DNA of 64,000 nucleotides from Chitinophagaceae bacterium (GTDB lineage Bacteria; Bacteroidota; Bacteroidia; Chitinophagales; Chitinophagaceae). The stretch spans positions 868,001-932,000 of the forward strand of contig JADJFD010000001.1 of NCBI GenBank assembly GCA_016708765.1. The letters run 5' to 3'. Positions within the stretch are counted from its first letter, which is position 1. Each line of letters starts with the position of its first letter. Below, piece after piece: positions 28,124 through 38,632 of this stretch. The notes under the pieces were generated by a model that worked only from the letters and a program-made list of their open reading frames with translations, searched no databases and was not told the origin of the DNA. The position numbers and the translations under genes are program-made.

Positions 28124-28954
28124 ATGAAAAAATTATTTATTACAGCCATTGCTGCCTGCTCATTATTTATGGCTGAAGCACAATTAAAAACTCCTGCTCC
28201 AAGTCCAACACAAACTGTTAAACAGGATTTTGCGTTGTCCAGTGTTGAACTTTCTTATTCCCGTCCTGCTATGAAAGGAAGAACAATTTATGGAGATCTT
28301 GTTCCTTTTGATAAAGTATGGCGTACCGGTGCTAACCAGGCAACAACACTTACTTTCGGCGAAGATGTAATGATAGGTGGAACAAAGGTAGCTGCTGGAA
28401 AATATGGCTTACTAACTATTCCTGGAAAAAAAGAATGGACAATCATTATCAGCAAACAAACGAATGTTACAAGCCCTTCTGCTTATAAAGAAGATATGGA
28501 TGTAGTAAGAGTAATGGCTGCTCCAGAAAAAATGAGCGATAAAATTGAAACATTTACTATTGAATTTGCAAACATTACTGCAAATAAATGTGACATTGAA
28601 ATTAAATGGGATAACACATCTGTTACACTTCCAATATCAGCTGATGTTGAAACAAAAGTAATGGCGCAGATTGATCAGTTAATGAATAAGGACAGCAAGC
28701 CTTATTTTAATGCTGCTATGTACTATATGGAAAACGGCAAAGATCTGAATACAGCACTTGGATGGTTTGATAAAGCTGTAGAAGCACAACCAAGTGCTTT
28801 CTGGATTCATCATCAAAGAGCAAATTGTCTTGCTAAATTGGGCAAGAAAGCAGATGCAAAAATGGCTGCAGAAAAGTCAATAGAACTTGCAACTGCTGCT
28901 AAGAATGATGACTATGTGAAATTGAATGAAAAATTATTGAAAGAATTAAAGTAA
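28124..28954 (+). CDS. DUF2911 domain protein with C-terminal TPR-like helices, exported
   Basis: Intact, 276 residues. The signal peptide is MKKLFITAIAACSLFMAEA. The DUF2911 domain follows with SSVELSYSRPAMKGRTIYGD, LVPFDKVWRTGANQATTLTF and GGTKVAAGKYGLLTIPGKKE, the most conserved blocks of the family. The last 80 residues form a TPR-like pair of helices (YFNAAMYYMENGKDLNTALG, WFDKAVEAQPSAFWIHHQRA). It is probably periplasmic. The function of DUF2911 is not established; it is common in Bacteroidota and seems to be a small beta domain. It has its own promoter and ends before a terminator shared with the convergent symporter gene. This is the first long gene from the left without frameshift. 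Confidence 0.92.
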   Translation: MKKLFITAIAACSLFMAEAQLKTPAPSPTQTVKQDFALSSVELSYSRPAMKGRTIYGDLVPFDKVWRTGANQATTLTFGEDVMIGGTKVAAGKYGLLTIPGKKEWTIIISKQTNVTSPSAYKEDMDVVRVMAAPEKMSDKIETFTIEFANITANKCDIEIKWDNTSVTLPISADVETKVMAQIDQLMNKDSKPYFNAAMYYMENGKDLNTALGWFDKAVEAQPSAFWIHHQRANCLAKLGKKADAKMAAEKSIELATAAKNDDYVKLNEKLLKELK

Positions 28955-28992
28955 TGCCCTAAATCTCCTAAAGGAGACTTATAGTCTTTATT

Positions 28993-29027
28993 AAAAAAAT
29001 AGTCCTGTTAGTTCAGGGCTATTTTTT
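28993..29027. terminator. Bidirectional terminator between convergent genes
   Basis: AAAAAATAGTCCTG (28994-29007) pairs with CAGGGCTATTTTTT (29014-29027) with one mismatch and a 6-base loop. It serves the DUF2911 gene rightward and, leftward, overlaps the stop codon (29019-29021) of the symporter gene. Confidence 0.8.
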
Positions 29028-30739
29028 GGGTATAATCTTATTAAGAATAAGACTGAATATTATTACACCAAATGCTCCAATTGGATTTAACCAAAGAAAG
29101 CCCATTTTGAAAACGCCGACTTTGGTAAGAATAAAAACAGTGAGTACTAATACCTCCGCCAATACCGCTCCCCAGAAAACAACATGACCGCTTTTTATAT
29201 TCTTAAACATAAACGCAACTAGGAATACACCGAGTATTACACCATAGAACAATGAGCCCAACACATTCACTGCTTCAATTAAACTATTGCCAACATTATA
29301 GGTGAACATGGCAACGATAATGCAAAAGATTCCCCAGGCCAAGGTATACTTTTTTGAAAGCTTGTATTCAGTTTCTTCTGTATCTTTTTCTTTGTAAAAC
29401 GTCTGTGAAAGTCAATCATTGTACAAGATGCTAGTGAGTTGATAGCAGCAGCAATACTTCCCCAGGATGCAACGAAAATTATAGCAATCAACAAGCCAAC
29501 AAGACCAACAGGTAAATTATCCACTACAAAGCGAAGAAAAATATAGTTTGTATCATTATTATCGCCGCCAACTTCTTTTGAAGCAAGCCAGCCTTTCACC
29601 GATTTCCGTAAACTGTCTGATTTCTTTTGAAGTCCTTCCAATGTATTCATTGAAGCAGCCTTCGCCGTTCTATCATTTATATCAGAAGCAGCAGAATAAT
29701 CAACTACTGCTTTTTGCTTTAATTCTGTAATCGATTCATACTGTGCAGTAGCAATCATCAATGAATCTTTGTACTTAGATGACTCCAATTTTTTCAACTG
29801 TACATCATTAAAAAATATCGGTGCCTTATTAAATTGATAAAAAGAAAAAACCAAAACCCCAATCAATAAAATACCAAACTGCATAGGTATTTTAACAAAC
29901 CCGTTCATTAATAATCCCATGCGGGATTGCTTTAATGATTTGGCAGTAAGATAGCGGCCAACCTGCGACTGGTCAGTTCCAAAATAAGAAAGGGCCAAAA
30001 AGAATCCTCCTATTAATCCACTGAAGAGGTTATACTGATCACTCCAGTTAAATTTTCCATTTTCAAATCCTGTTGTAATTACATTCAGCTTTCCCATCTT
30101 ACCACTTACTTCCAGTGCATCGGTAAAGCTTACATTATCGGGCAACATATTCACAACCATATAAGCGGCAAGGAACATACCAGTAAAAATGATAATGAGT
30201 TGTAACTGTTGTGTGTAAGCAACTGCTTTTGCACCACCACTCATAGTATAAATAATAAGCAGGCCACCCATTAATATATTGGTGTAATAAATATTCCAGC
30301 CAAAAAGTGACGAGAGAATTATTGAAGGAGCAAATACACTGATACCAGTTGATAATCCTCTTTGCAATAAAAATAAAAATGAAGTAAGTGTTCTTGTTTT
30401 ACTGTCGAAGCGATTCTCCAGATATTCGTAAGCCGTATAAACTTTCAAGCGACTGAATATGGGAACGAAAAAAATACAAATAACTATCATTGCCAATGGA
30501 AGGCCGAAATAATATTGTACAAACCGCATTCCATCTGTGTAAGCTTGTCCCGGAGCAGAAAGAAAAGTAATAGCACTGGCTTGTGTACCCATTATGCTAA
30601 GCAATACTAATCCCCAAGGAAGGCTTCGGTTGGATAAAAAATACCCGTCGAGGTTTCGGGTAGTACGGCTTTTATATAATCCGTAGGAAATAATGCAGAG
30701 CAATGTTCCGATTAATACAATCCAATCAATCTGGCTCAT
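29019..30739 (-). CDS. Sodium:solute symporter (SSS family), one frameshift
   Basis: A multipass inner-membrane transporter driven by Na+. ATG at 30737 begins MSQIDWIVLIGTLLCIISYG. Family features are SNRSLPWGLVLLSIMGTQAS with ITFLSAPGQAY in TM1-2, YEYLENRFDSKTR, and the GTDQSQVGRYLTAKS loop. A helical insertion of about 90 residues (LKKLESSKYKDSLMIATAQY onward) is usual in Bacteroidota members. A shift in an A run near 29395 separates the last 110 residues, which continue WGIFCIIVAMFTYNVGNSLI to TAG 29019. About 570 residues and 13-14 helices. The substrate is unknown. It lies downstream of two tiny membrane proteins and a PIG-L deacetylase in one operon. Confidence 0.88.
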
Positions 30740-30793
30740 ACCCCTATCCCCAAAAGGGGCATTTTAAAACTTCGCATAAAATATTTCGCATAC

Positions 30794-30918
30794 TTATTTA
30801 AAGTTTTCAGTGAATAAATAAAATAAAACTATCAAGACTACCAAAAAGGCAATTAAAGAAATGTACCATCCATTCCAATTCTTAAAAAAGGTGGTTTATT
30901 GTTTTCTCTTTCTTGCAT
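30794..30918 (-). CDS. Tiny single-TM protein (about 42 residues, frameshifted)
   Basis: ATG 30916-30918 starts MQERENNKPPFF; adding one T to a T6 run near 30890 restores KNWNGWYISLIAFLVVLIVL and FYLFTENFK with TAA at 30794. It has one transmembrane helix. Three bases separate its ATG from the stop of the preceding small gene, so it is part of the operon. Such tiny proteins between a PIG-L deacetylase and an SSS symporter may be accessory subunits of the transporter. Confidence 0.55.
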
Positions 30919-30921
30919 AAT

Positions 30922-31098
30922 TTATTTTCGATTTGTTCGCAGCCAGCCGGTAAAAACAATCACAATACCCAGCACAAGACCAATCAACAAACCAATTCTT
31001 ACTTTTTTTATTAATATCCCAATCACTAATCCAAGTATAATAGCAAAAATAAATGCCATCTCCCCTCTTTTTGCATCTGGCTTTTTCTCCTGTGGCAT
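30922..31098 (-). CDS. Small membrane protein, 58 residues
   Basis: ATG at 31096-31098 overlaps the stop of the PIG-L gene by one base (TAATG), strong evidence for translational coupling. The protein starts MPQEKKPDAKRGEMAF and has two closely spaced hydrophobic stretches (IFAIILGLVIGIL and IGLLIGLVLGIVIVFTGWL) separated by KKVR, ending RTNRK. No family recognised; the open frames in other phases over it are spurious. Confidence 0.65.
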   Translation of the reverse strand: MPQEKKPDAKRGEMAFIFAIILGLVIGILIKKVRIGLLIGLVLGIVIVFTGWLRTNRK

Positions 31099-33603
31099 TA
31101 AAATCCTTTTTTCTTATTGAGTGCAATCAGGTTTGCTAACAATCTATAAGCACCCGGAACACCAGCTGGCAGTTCTCTGAAAAATACAATACCTGTATAA
31201 CTAAAATAACCTTTGCCATGCTTTGCAATAATTAAGCTTCCTTCATCAGGTTTTTCACCAGCATCATTCATAGAGAAAATAGGTTCAAACTTTTCTTTAT
31301 CCCAGTTAGATGCATGATAAATACTTCGTTCCTGTATCCATCCTCTGAAATCATTGGAAGTAATCTTATTGGGAAAATTCAGTACAGGATGTTCAGGCCT
31401 TAAGAATTTTACAGCAGCATTTTCATCAGTAACTCTGGTTCTGGAAATTTCAAAATCATATGGACCGATTTTCTGACTAACCGGACCAACACGACTACTG
31501 GTATTATACTGTACAATTACATTACCCCCATCTTCAACATACTTCATCAGTTTATTATAATACTTACTCATCCAGTCATTCGTATTATACGTTCTTACAC
31601 CTGTAATAATTGCTTCGAATTTATCCAACCCATTCTTTGCCATTTCCTTTTCAGTCAACAATGTTACTTCATAACCCATTTGCTCCAAAGATTCTGGCAC
31701 TTTATCGCCAGCACCAACAATGTAGCCTATTTTTTTGTTGTATGTTTTTACATCAATTTTTTTAAACTCAACTTATGGTTTTACCATATAATTAATATAT
31801 GGAATATTTTCATACTTGATTTCTTTCAATTCACTTGAACTGTAATAGTCGATATTATTATCTTTTGCTAGAAATCGAAAAGCAGATGCTGTATCCGATT
31901 TGATTTCATATCCTACTGTTATCGCCTGATCTTTGGCTGTCATGACCACAGATCCGATATTAAATTTACAGACGGATCAGGTTTATTATTGCTTAAAAAA
32001 TAATTAGTATGTGGTGTAGCTACTATATTATTCTTTTTATTCTGAATAGTTAGATCGCCTTTTTATTTTTTCGTCTTTATTGATCACAATGCGTAATGCC
32101 GGTTCACTTTTTTAAAAGCATAGAAGGTATAACCACCAACGGTTGATATAACTCTCCTTTTACAGGATCGGTGAATTTATATTTAACTGGCAAAAGATAG
32201 TTAATGTATGCTCCGTTAATTTTTACCTGAACAGCAAAATTGTAAGCAGGATCAACATCTGCCTGCCCGATTTTCCATTGATCATCTACATTAAAATAGC
32301 CTTCAGCCATCTTATTTACTAACCAATAAGGCTGAGTAACAGGCCTATCTGCTGGAACAAATATTGTTTTTGAAAAAGAAATATTTTTATTCTTCTCCAT
32401 TGATTTTGCAAACACAGTATCAAAACCAACTCCAATTACTTTGTTTAATTCAATATTTGCACCAAGTCTATTATTTAGAGAATAATTGACTCGTAAAGAA
32501 TCTGTTTGCACTGCAAAAGGAACACTTGTTGTAGCCTCCATAAACAATCCGGCGCATTGTGGTATTAATTCATATACCTCTTTGAGTTTTTGATTTCGCC
32601 AATATCCATCTCTTAAATTCATTAAATCTTTATACAAGTCTACTAATCCATCCACTGATTTTTCAGGATGAAGCATATCAAAACCTGCAATAAGTTTATC
32701 GACTTTTGCTCCTACTGCTTCACCCCCCGGAATTCTTTTCCAACTTAAATCCACATTATCCATTAAGTCATTTTACTGATGCACTCCCTTTTGTTGTTCT
32801 GAAAAATTCATATTGTTCACCCCGTGAACCTGCGGAACCAAAGCCCTGGCTTTTATGATTACTACGGCTGATAGCAGCTATCTCTCCATAACTTTTTCCC
32901 AATAATGGATTAAAGCCTCCTACATCCATTTTATACTGATCAGCAGCAGTTGTATTAGTACCTCCAAAATTGAATGTATTCCACAAAACTCTTTTTACTT
33001 GCCATGGATGAATGAGGTTGCTTAATTGTTCCGGAAAACGATTAGGATTTGCGGCTGCTTCGAAAGCTTCATTCGCTAAAATGGCTGAGGCCGTATGATG
33101 ACCATGCCCACCTTCGCCAGTAGTAGGGAATCTTGTAACTATTACATCTGGCTGAAACATTCTGATGATCCAGACCACATCACTCAATATTTTTCTTTAT
33201 TCCACTTATCAAATGTTTCTTCCGGAGTTTTGGAATAACCAAAATCATATGCTCTTGTAAAAAACTGTTCGCCGCCATCTGTTCTTCTAGCCGATAATAA
33301 TTCTTGTGTTCTTATTAACCCCAACTCAATACCTTGTTCATCTCCAATTAAATTCTGTCCGCCGTCACCCCTTGTTATGGATAGATAACCAGTACGCAAC
33401 ATTCTATCTTTGGAGAGATAAGCAATCAGTCTTGTATTTTCATCATCCGGATGTGCTGCAAGGTATAGCACCGAACCCAACACATTTAATTTGCGAATAG
33501 CAAGATACATATCGGCAGATGTCCAACTTGGAGGAGTTTGCGAATAAATACTTCCACTAAAAGAAATTATATATATTAAAACGAGCAGAACAAATTTCTT
33601 CAT
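31098..33603 (-). CDS. PIG-L family deacetylase, exported, large form (frameshifted)
   Basis: A zinc-dependent N-acetylsugar deacetylase-like protein. The signal peptide MKKFVLLVLIYIISFSGSIY is followed by the metal motif AHPDDENTRL (about residues 50-59), then YLSITRGDGGQNLIGDEQG, the family's second block, and a His in GHGHHTASA after a shift near 33185. Further shifts near 32765, 32105 and several between 31990 and 31720 precede an intact C-terminal third resembling a class I amidotransferase/ThuA-like fold (ITGVRTYNTNDWMSKYYNKL). About 830 residues, the length of Bacteroidota periplasmic PIG-L proteins. It leads an operon with two tiny membrane proteins and a sodium symporter, suggesting uptake of a deacetylated sugar or glycoconjugate. 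Confidence 0.82.
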
Positions 33604-33730
33604 TATAAAAAGATTATCAGCGAATATAACAGCTATTTATGAGGCTAGAAGAACCAGTCATGTATTAATATAAAATTAACTAAGAAACAATAAAATAAAT
33701 GATTGATAACATTTGTTAAAAAATCAAATA

Positions 33731-34213
33731 TTATTTTTCCAGTTTGAATCCATTGACATCTGCATATTTTCGCTGTGCCCCCTGCATTTCCGTAATTACC
33801 TTTTCTTTATCTCTTACTAATTTCTGAATAGCTAAAACTATTGCATCCCTCTCCTCTGCTGTTTCTGCATTACCCCATTTTTTATAGTTTGTATACAAAC
33901 TCTTTATATATTGAAAATATTTTAGCATAGCTCTTTTGAAATTATCAGCCTCATTCACTTTAGGAGGTGGTGTCGATTTAATCTCATCAATCGTTACCTG
34001 TATCATATTTTCCATATTTGCTGCTACTGCTGAAACACTATCAAATTGTTCTTTCGCTGCAAATTTTTCTACTTTACTTTCTGTCACCTCAATATGAGGG
34101 ATCAGGCTTCTCTCTTTTTTAATCATTTCCTCAGAATAATTAAAAGCCGACTTTGATTTACAGCCGGTTAACAATAGAAATAATAGTCCTGCTAAAATTG
34201 TTTTTGAATTCAT
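33731..34213 (-). CDS. Hypothetical lipoprotein, helical
   Basis: Intact, 160 residues. The signal peptide MNSKTILAGLLFLLLTGC has a lipobox LTGC (Cys18). The rest is alpha-helical: NYSEEMIKKERSLIPHIEVT, FDSVSAVAANMENMIQVTID and DNFKRAMLKYFQYIKSLYTN. This helical-bundle layout is shared by Bacteroidota and Leptospira surface lipoproteins of unknown function. Its role cannot be told. It lies between the PIG-L operon and the M14 peptidase gene on the same strand. Confidence 0.75.
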   Translation of the reverse strand: MNSKTILAGLLFLLLTGCKSKSAFNYSEEMIKKERSLIPHIEVTESKVEKFAAKEQFDSVSAVAANMENMIQVTIDEIKSTPPPKVNEADNFKRAMLKYFQYIKSLYTNYKKWGNAETAEERDAIVLAIQKLVRDKEKVITEMQGAQRKYADVNGFKLEK

Positions 34214-34419
34214 AATCTATGTATTAATATTAAAACTCCGATTTTCATAATAATATTGAACAACTATTGCCCCACCAAAAAAACTGCATTGCAAAGTATC
34301 AGCTTACCATTCTCCCAAAAATTACGAAACATAATATCATCTGTTATATACGTTACAGAACCTCTTCCCATTTCCTGTACGCCAAAAATTAACCCATCTT
34401 GTAACTTTTCTTTCAGTTT

Positions 34420-36789
34420 TTATCCAACAAATCCAGCTACCTGGTTATCTTTTTTAATGACGCCAACATTCCAGCCATCCTTGATGAATTCATATACATT
34501 ATCATCCATTTTCAATGTATAATAATAATTGGGATACCCAAACGCTAACGGATGCGAATTATCCATTTCGACTTTATAAATAGAGCCGGGAGTCATGTTT
34601 GGAATACCATCTCTTTCTCTATCTTCAAATTTTCTCAATACATCGTAACTCACTTTTTCTTTCTTGTCATCTTTCTTTTCATCTGTATCTGTCTTTTTCA
34701 GTTTAATGCCAAATTCTGCTTTTGCCAATGCTCCAACAGCCCCTTCAATCGCTATTACTCTTCCTCCTTTATTTATCCAGTCTTTAAATTTTTCAGCACC
34801 ATCTTTATCGCTTAGAAAACGATAATTGCCATCCGGCATAATTAATACATCAAAATCGCTAAGATCTGCACGGTTAATATCTGTGAGATTTATCAATGTA
34901 ATCGGGTAGTCAATTTGTTGCTCAAAGAAATGCCATATCTCCCCTGCTCCCAACGAACCAATACCTTCACCTGTTAGTAATGCAACTTTTGGTGCTTTGA
35001 ATGGATGCACAGAACCACTGCCAAAATCTTTCCCTTTATCAACAAATCCTGTTGACACAGGATATAACAGTGTATTATTATTATTTGCAATCTTCTTTAC
35101 TTCACTCCATAAATTATCGCCAAAAAATTTGTTTGCCGTTTTTAAAACTATAACAGCTCCACGTTCGAATTTATTTCCATTTACTTCAAAGGGGTTTTCT
35201 GCATACCGGAGTAAAATTCCTTTTTGTAATAGCTGACCAACCGTTTTTACTGTTTGCAGGCCGTTCCATGGTATTACATAACCATAAGTTGTTTCCGCAT
35301 TATTCACTGTTACTTTATTGATCGAACCGCTACCAGTTAATTTTTCCTTGCTGGCAAATGCTTCTAATCCATAAGCATATGGTAATGCCCATGCAGTAAT
35401 ATCGTATGTAGCCGAATCCACCAGTTTTGCTTTTGGCTCGAACAAAACTTTTACCATTGCAGACCGTGGCTGTACAGCATTTATCACAATATCATTGCTA
35501 AAAGAAAATGATTCTTCTTTTCCTGAATTATAATTATATCCTTTCCCTGTTCCCGAACCAGTTCCGTATTGAATGCCATTTTTATTTAACAGTTCGAGTA
35601 AAGATTCTACTCTTTCTTTATCCTTTGGATTATTTTTTATCACATATGATTTGTATTCTCCAATGCCTGTAGAAACAGCATCGTTAAAAAACTTTCTGAA
35701 TTCTTTGATCAATTTACCTGCATTGATTGAAGAAATTTCTATTGTACTCAATGAAGTAGTAAAATGATGATTGGCTCTGTCGAATAATGTAAGCGTATCA
35801 CCTTCGTCATTAATAACAGCAGCTCCACCAGCACCGCCACCACCTTGTTCGTAGGTCATTCCTATAGCACCATTGTAAGTTGGATAAGTGTCTCCATAAG
35901 AAGGATAGTATAAGTCAAAAACTTCTTTAGTAAAAAATAACCAGCCTTTCGCATCAAAATATTTTGCATGATTTTTACCGATGGTTGATTGAAATTCTCT
36001 TTGCCATGAAGTGATCACATCATGATAAGGCTGTACTGCTGGTGCAAAATAATAAGGTTGATTAAGCCCCTGCTCATGGTAATCTACATGTATTTGCGGC
36101 ATCCATTCATTATATACTTTTACTCTTCTTCTACTTTCAATCTGTGTTTGCCAGGCCCAGTCCCTATTCAAATCAAAATTATAGTGATTGGATCTTCCTC
36201 CCGGCCAAGGTTCACGGTGCTCACGGGAGATTAATTGAGGATTTGCATTTTTCCCAACAACAGAATTAAACCAATTTACATAACGGTCTCTTCCATCCGG
36301 ATTAATACAGGGATCAATAATTACAACTGTATTTTTCAACCACTCTTTCGTTTTTGTATTGGATGGATCTACCAATGCCCAAATCGTCATTAACGCTGCT
36401 TCAGAACTTGATGTTTCATTGCCATGTACATTATAGCTTAACCAAACAATGGCGGGTACTGATTCCTCATTCGGTGCAGCTTTATCATTTGCTAGATTGG
36501 CTAGTCGTAAATTATTAAGCCGGATTTGCTCCAGATTTTTCATGTTTTCTGGAGTAGAAATAAATGTAAGCAGCAATGGCCGCCCTTCGTTGGTTTCACC
36601 ATATTGCTGAATCTTGACTGATGCAGTAGCATTCGCAGCAACATGTTGAAAATAATTTACAATTTTAAAATGTGGTGTATACCGGCTACCCACTTTATAT
36701 CCTAAAAATTCTTCCGGTGATTTTACTTGTGCAATAAGAGCAACTGCAAAAAGCAGCAATAAATTAGTTACAAAAATTTTTCGAATCAT
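34420..36789 (-). CDS. M14-family zinc carboxypeptidase, exported, possible premature stop
   Basis: A 789-residue periplasmic or secreted metallocarboxypeptidase. The signal peptide is MIRKIFVTNLLLLFAVALIA. The zinc site is NVHGNETSSSEAA (H-x-x-E) and, downstream, HVDYHEQG with a His; substrate-binding residues lie in NPDGRDRYVNW and NFDLNRDWAW. A C-terminal ThuA/GATase-like domain follows (VLIMPDGNYRFL, GGRVIAIEGAVGALAKAEFG). The stop TAA at 34420-34422 is followed in the same frame by 54 more coding-like codons (KLKEKLQDGLIFGVQEMGRG to NAVFLVGQ, TAG 34264-34266), so the true protein probably ended there. Its neighbours include gamma-glutamyltransferase, suggesting peptide degradation. Confidence 0.88.
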   Translation of the reverse strand: MIRKIFVTNLLLLFAVALIAQVKSPEEFLGYKVGSRYTPHFKIVNYFQHVAANATASVKIQQYGETNEGRPLLLTFISTPENMKNLEQIRLNNLRLANLANDKAAPNEESVPAIVWLSYNVHGNETSSSEAALMTIWALVDPSNTKTKEWLKNTVVIIDPCINPDGRDRYVNWFNSVVGKNANPQLISREHREPWPGGRSNHYNFDLNRDWAWQTQIESRRRVKVYNEWMPQIHVDYHEQGLNQPYYFAPAVQPYHDVITSWQREFQSTIGKNHAKYFDAKGWLFFTKEVFDLYYPSYGDTYPTYNGAIGMTYEQGGGGAGGAAVINDEGDTLTLFDRANHHFTTSLSTIEISSINAGKLIKEFRKFFNDAVSTGIGEYKSYVIKNNPKDKERVESLLELLNKNGIQYGTGSGTGKGYNYNSGKEESFSFSNDIVINAVQPRSAMVKVLFEPKAKLVDSATYDITAWALPYAYGLEAFASKEKLTGSGSINKVTVNNAETTYGYVIPWNGLQTVKTVGQLLQKGILLRYAENPFEVNGNKFERGAVIVLKTANKFFGDNLWSEVKKIANNNNTLLYPVSTGFVDKGKDFGSGSVHPFKAPKVALLTGEGIGSLGAGEIWHFFEQQIDYPITLINLTDINRADLSDFDVLIMPDGNYRFLSDKDGAEKFKDWINKGGRVIAIEGAVGALAKAEFGIKLKKTDTDEKKDDKKEKVSYDVLRKFEDRERDGIPNMTPGSIYKVEMDNSHPLAFGYPNYYYTLKMDDNVYEFIKDGWNVGVIKKDNQVAGFVG

Positions 36790-36896
36790 AGTATTAATTT
36801 AAAGGTGAAAGTTAACAAAGCTGTTCCGAAATTCAATTTTTATTACTTCAATAAAAATCACCAGATTTATGTAGTTTAGTTCTATAATATTTACAA

Positions 36897-38618
36897 ATGA
36901 GAAAAATAATTATTGCGTTAATCTACCTTTCACCATTCTTGTTGTCCTGCAATGCTCAAAAGAATAGTTCAGTTGTTGCAGAAATAAATCCATTTAAGTA
37001 TACCAGTTCTAAAAAAGTGATAGCAGAAAATGGTGCTGTCGTTTCTGCACATCCGCTTGCTAGCAAAGTAGGTGTAGTTATTTTAAAGATGGGTGGTAAT
37101 GCTGTAGATGCTGCAATTGCAACACAATTAGCATTGGCAGTTGTTTATCCCGCTGCAGGTAATATCGGTGGCGGCGGTTTTTTGGTTGGAAGATTAAGCA
37201 ATGGCGAATTAATTTCCATTGATTACAGAGAAAAAGCACCCGGCGCAGCCACCAGAGATATGTATATTGATGAAACAGGAAAAGCAAGAACCGATCTAAG
37301 CCAAAACGGGCATCTTGCTGGTGGTGTTCCAGGCACAGTGTCAGGATTATTCACCTCGCATCAATATGCAAAACTTCCTTTCTCAAAATTAATTCAACCA
37401 GCAATTGATCTCGCTGAAAAAGGTTTTGCTATTACTTCTGGCGAAGCAAGGGCCTTTAATAGTATTCAGGAAAGTTTGAAGAAGTATAATTCTGTAATGC
37501 CAGCTTTTGTAAAACAAACTCCCTGGAAAGAAGGCGATACCTTAATTCAAACTGATCTTGCCAATACATTAAAAAGAATTCAAAAAAATGGCGCAGCTGG
37601 TTTTTACGAAGGAGAAACTGCCAATCTGATTGTGGCTGAAATGAAAAGAGGCAATGGAATTATTTCATTGGGAGATTTAAAAAATTACAAAGCAAAACCA
37701 AGAACTCCACAAACATTTAATTACAAGGGATATAAAATAGTGGGAATGGGAATGCCAAGCAGTGGCGGATTACTCATGGCTCAAATGATGAAAATGATTG
37801 AAGGCAGAGGGATTGACAAAATGGGTTTTCATTCTGTGCAAGCGGTGCAGTTAATGACGGAAGTGCAAAGAAGAGCTTATGCTGACAGAGCTGAATATAT
37901 GGGCGATGCCGATCATTATAATGTTCCGGTAGAAATGCTTGCCAGCGATAAGTATTTAAAGGAAAGAATGAAAAGTTATAAGAATGATAAAGCGACTCCG
38001 AGTACAGAAATCAAACCCCGCATAGATATAGATTCAGAAAGCGAAGAAACTACTCATCTGAGTGTGATAGATAAAGAAGGAAATGCTATTTCGGTTACCA
38101 CTACTTTAAATGGTGGATACGGGAGTAAAACGGTAATTGGCGGAGCTGGTTTCTTTTTAAATAATGAAATGGATGATTTCAGTATTAAACCCGGCGTTCC
38201 AAATATGTTTGGTGCAGTTGGTGGCGATGCCAATGCCATCAAACCCGGAAAAAGAATGTTGAGCTCAATGACACCGACATTAGTGTTGAAAGATGATAAA
38301 CCTTTTATTGTGGTAGGCACACCGGGCGGCACTACTATTCCAACACAGGTTTTTGAAACACTGGTAAATATTCTTGACTTTAATATGAGTACGGAAGATG
38401 CAGTGTACAAACCAAAATTTCATCACCAATGGTTACCTGACAGATTAGATGTTGAAAGAGGATTTCCGCAAGCAGTGAAAGAAGCTCTACAAAAAATGGG
38501 TTACACCATTTATGAAAGGGGAAGTATAGGGCGAACAGAAATAATAAAAGTATTGCCCAATGGAAAGTTTGAAGCAGTAGCAGATAACAGAGGTGAAGAT
38601 GCTGCCGAAGGCTATTAG
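36897..38618 (+). CDS. ggt: Gamma-glutamyltransferase, lipoprotein form
   Basis: Intact, 573 residues. It transfers or hydrolyses the gamma-glutamyl group of glutathione and related peptides in the periplasm and self-cleaves into two subunits. The signal peptide carries a lipobox LLSC (Cys18). Large-subunit blocks are GAVVSAHPLASKVGVVILKM, GGNAVDAAIATQLAL and DYREKAPGAATRDMY. The autoprocessing nucleophile is T385 in ETTHLSVIDKEGNAIS, and the oxyanion-loop region PGKRMLSSMTPTLVL and GTPGGTTIPTQVF are present. It diverges from the M14 peptidase gene with about 107 bases between. The DUF1572 gene follows 14 bases later and is probably co-transcribed. Confidence 0.95.
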   Translation: MRKIIIALIYLSPFLLSCNAQKNSSVVAEINPFKYTSSKKVIAENGAVVSAHPLASKVGVVILKMGGNAVDAAIATQLALAVVYPAAGNIGGGGFLVGRLSNGELISIDYREKAPGAATRDMYIDETGKARTDLSQNGHLAGGVPGTVSGLFTSHQYAKLPFSKLIQPAIDLAEKGFAITSGEARAFNSIQESLKKYNSVMPAFVKQTPWKEGDTLIQTDLANTLKRIQKNGAAGFYEGETANLIVAEMKRGNGIISLGDLKNYKAKPRTPQTFNYKGYKIVGMGMPSSGGLLMAQMMKMIEGRGIDKMGFHSVQAVQLMTEVQRRAYADRAEYMGDADHYNVPVEMLASDKYLKERMKSYKNDKATPSTEIKPRIDIDSESEETTHLSVIDKEGNAISVTTTLNGGYGSKTVIGGAGFFLNNEMDDFSIKPGVPNMFGAVGGDANAIKPGKRMLSSMTPTLVLKDDKPFIVVGTPGGTTIPTQVFETLVNILDFNMSTEDAVYKPKFHHQWLPDRLDVERGFPQAVKEALQKMGYTIYERGSIGRTEIIKVLPNGKFEAVADNRGEDAAEGY

Positions 38619-38632
38619 TAAAAACAGATACT

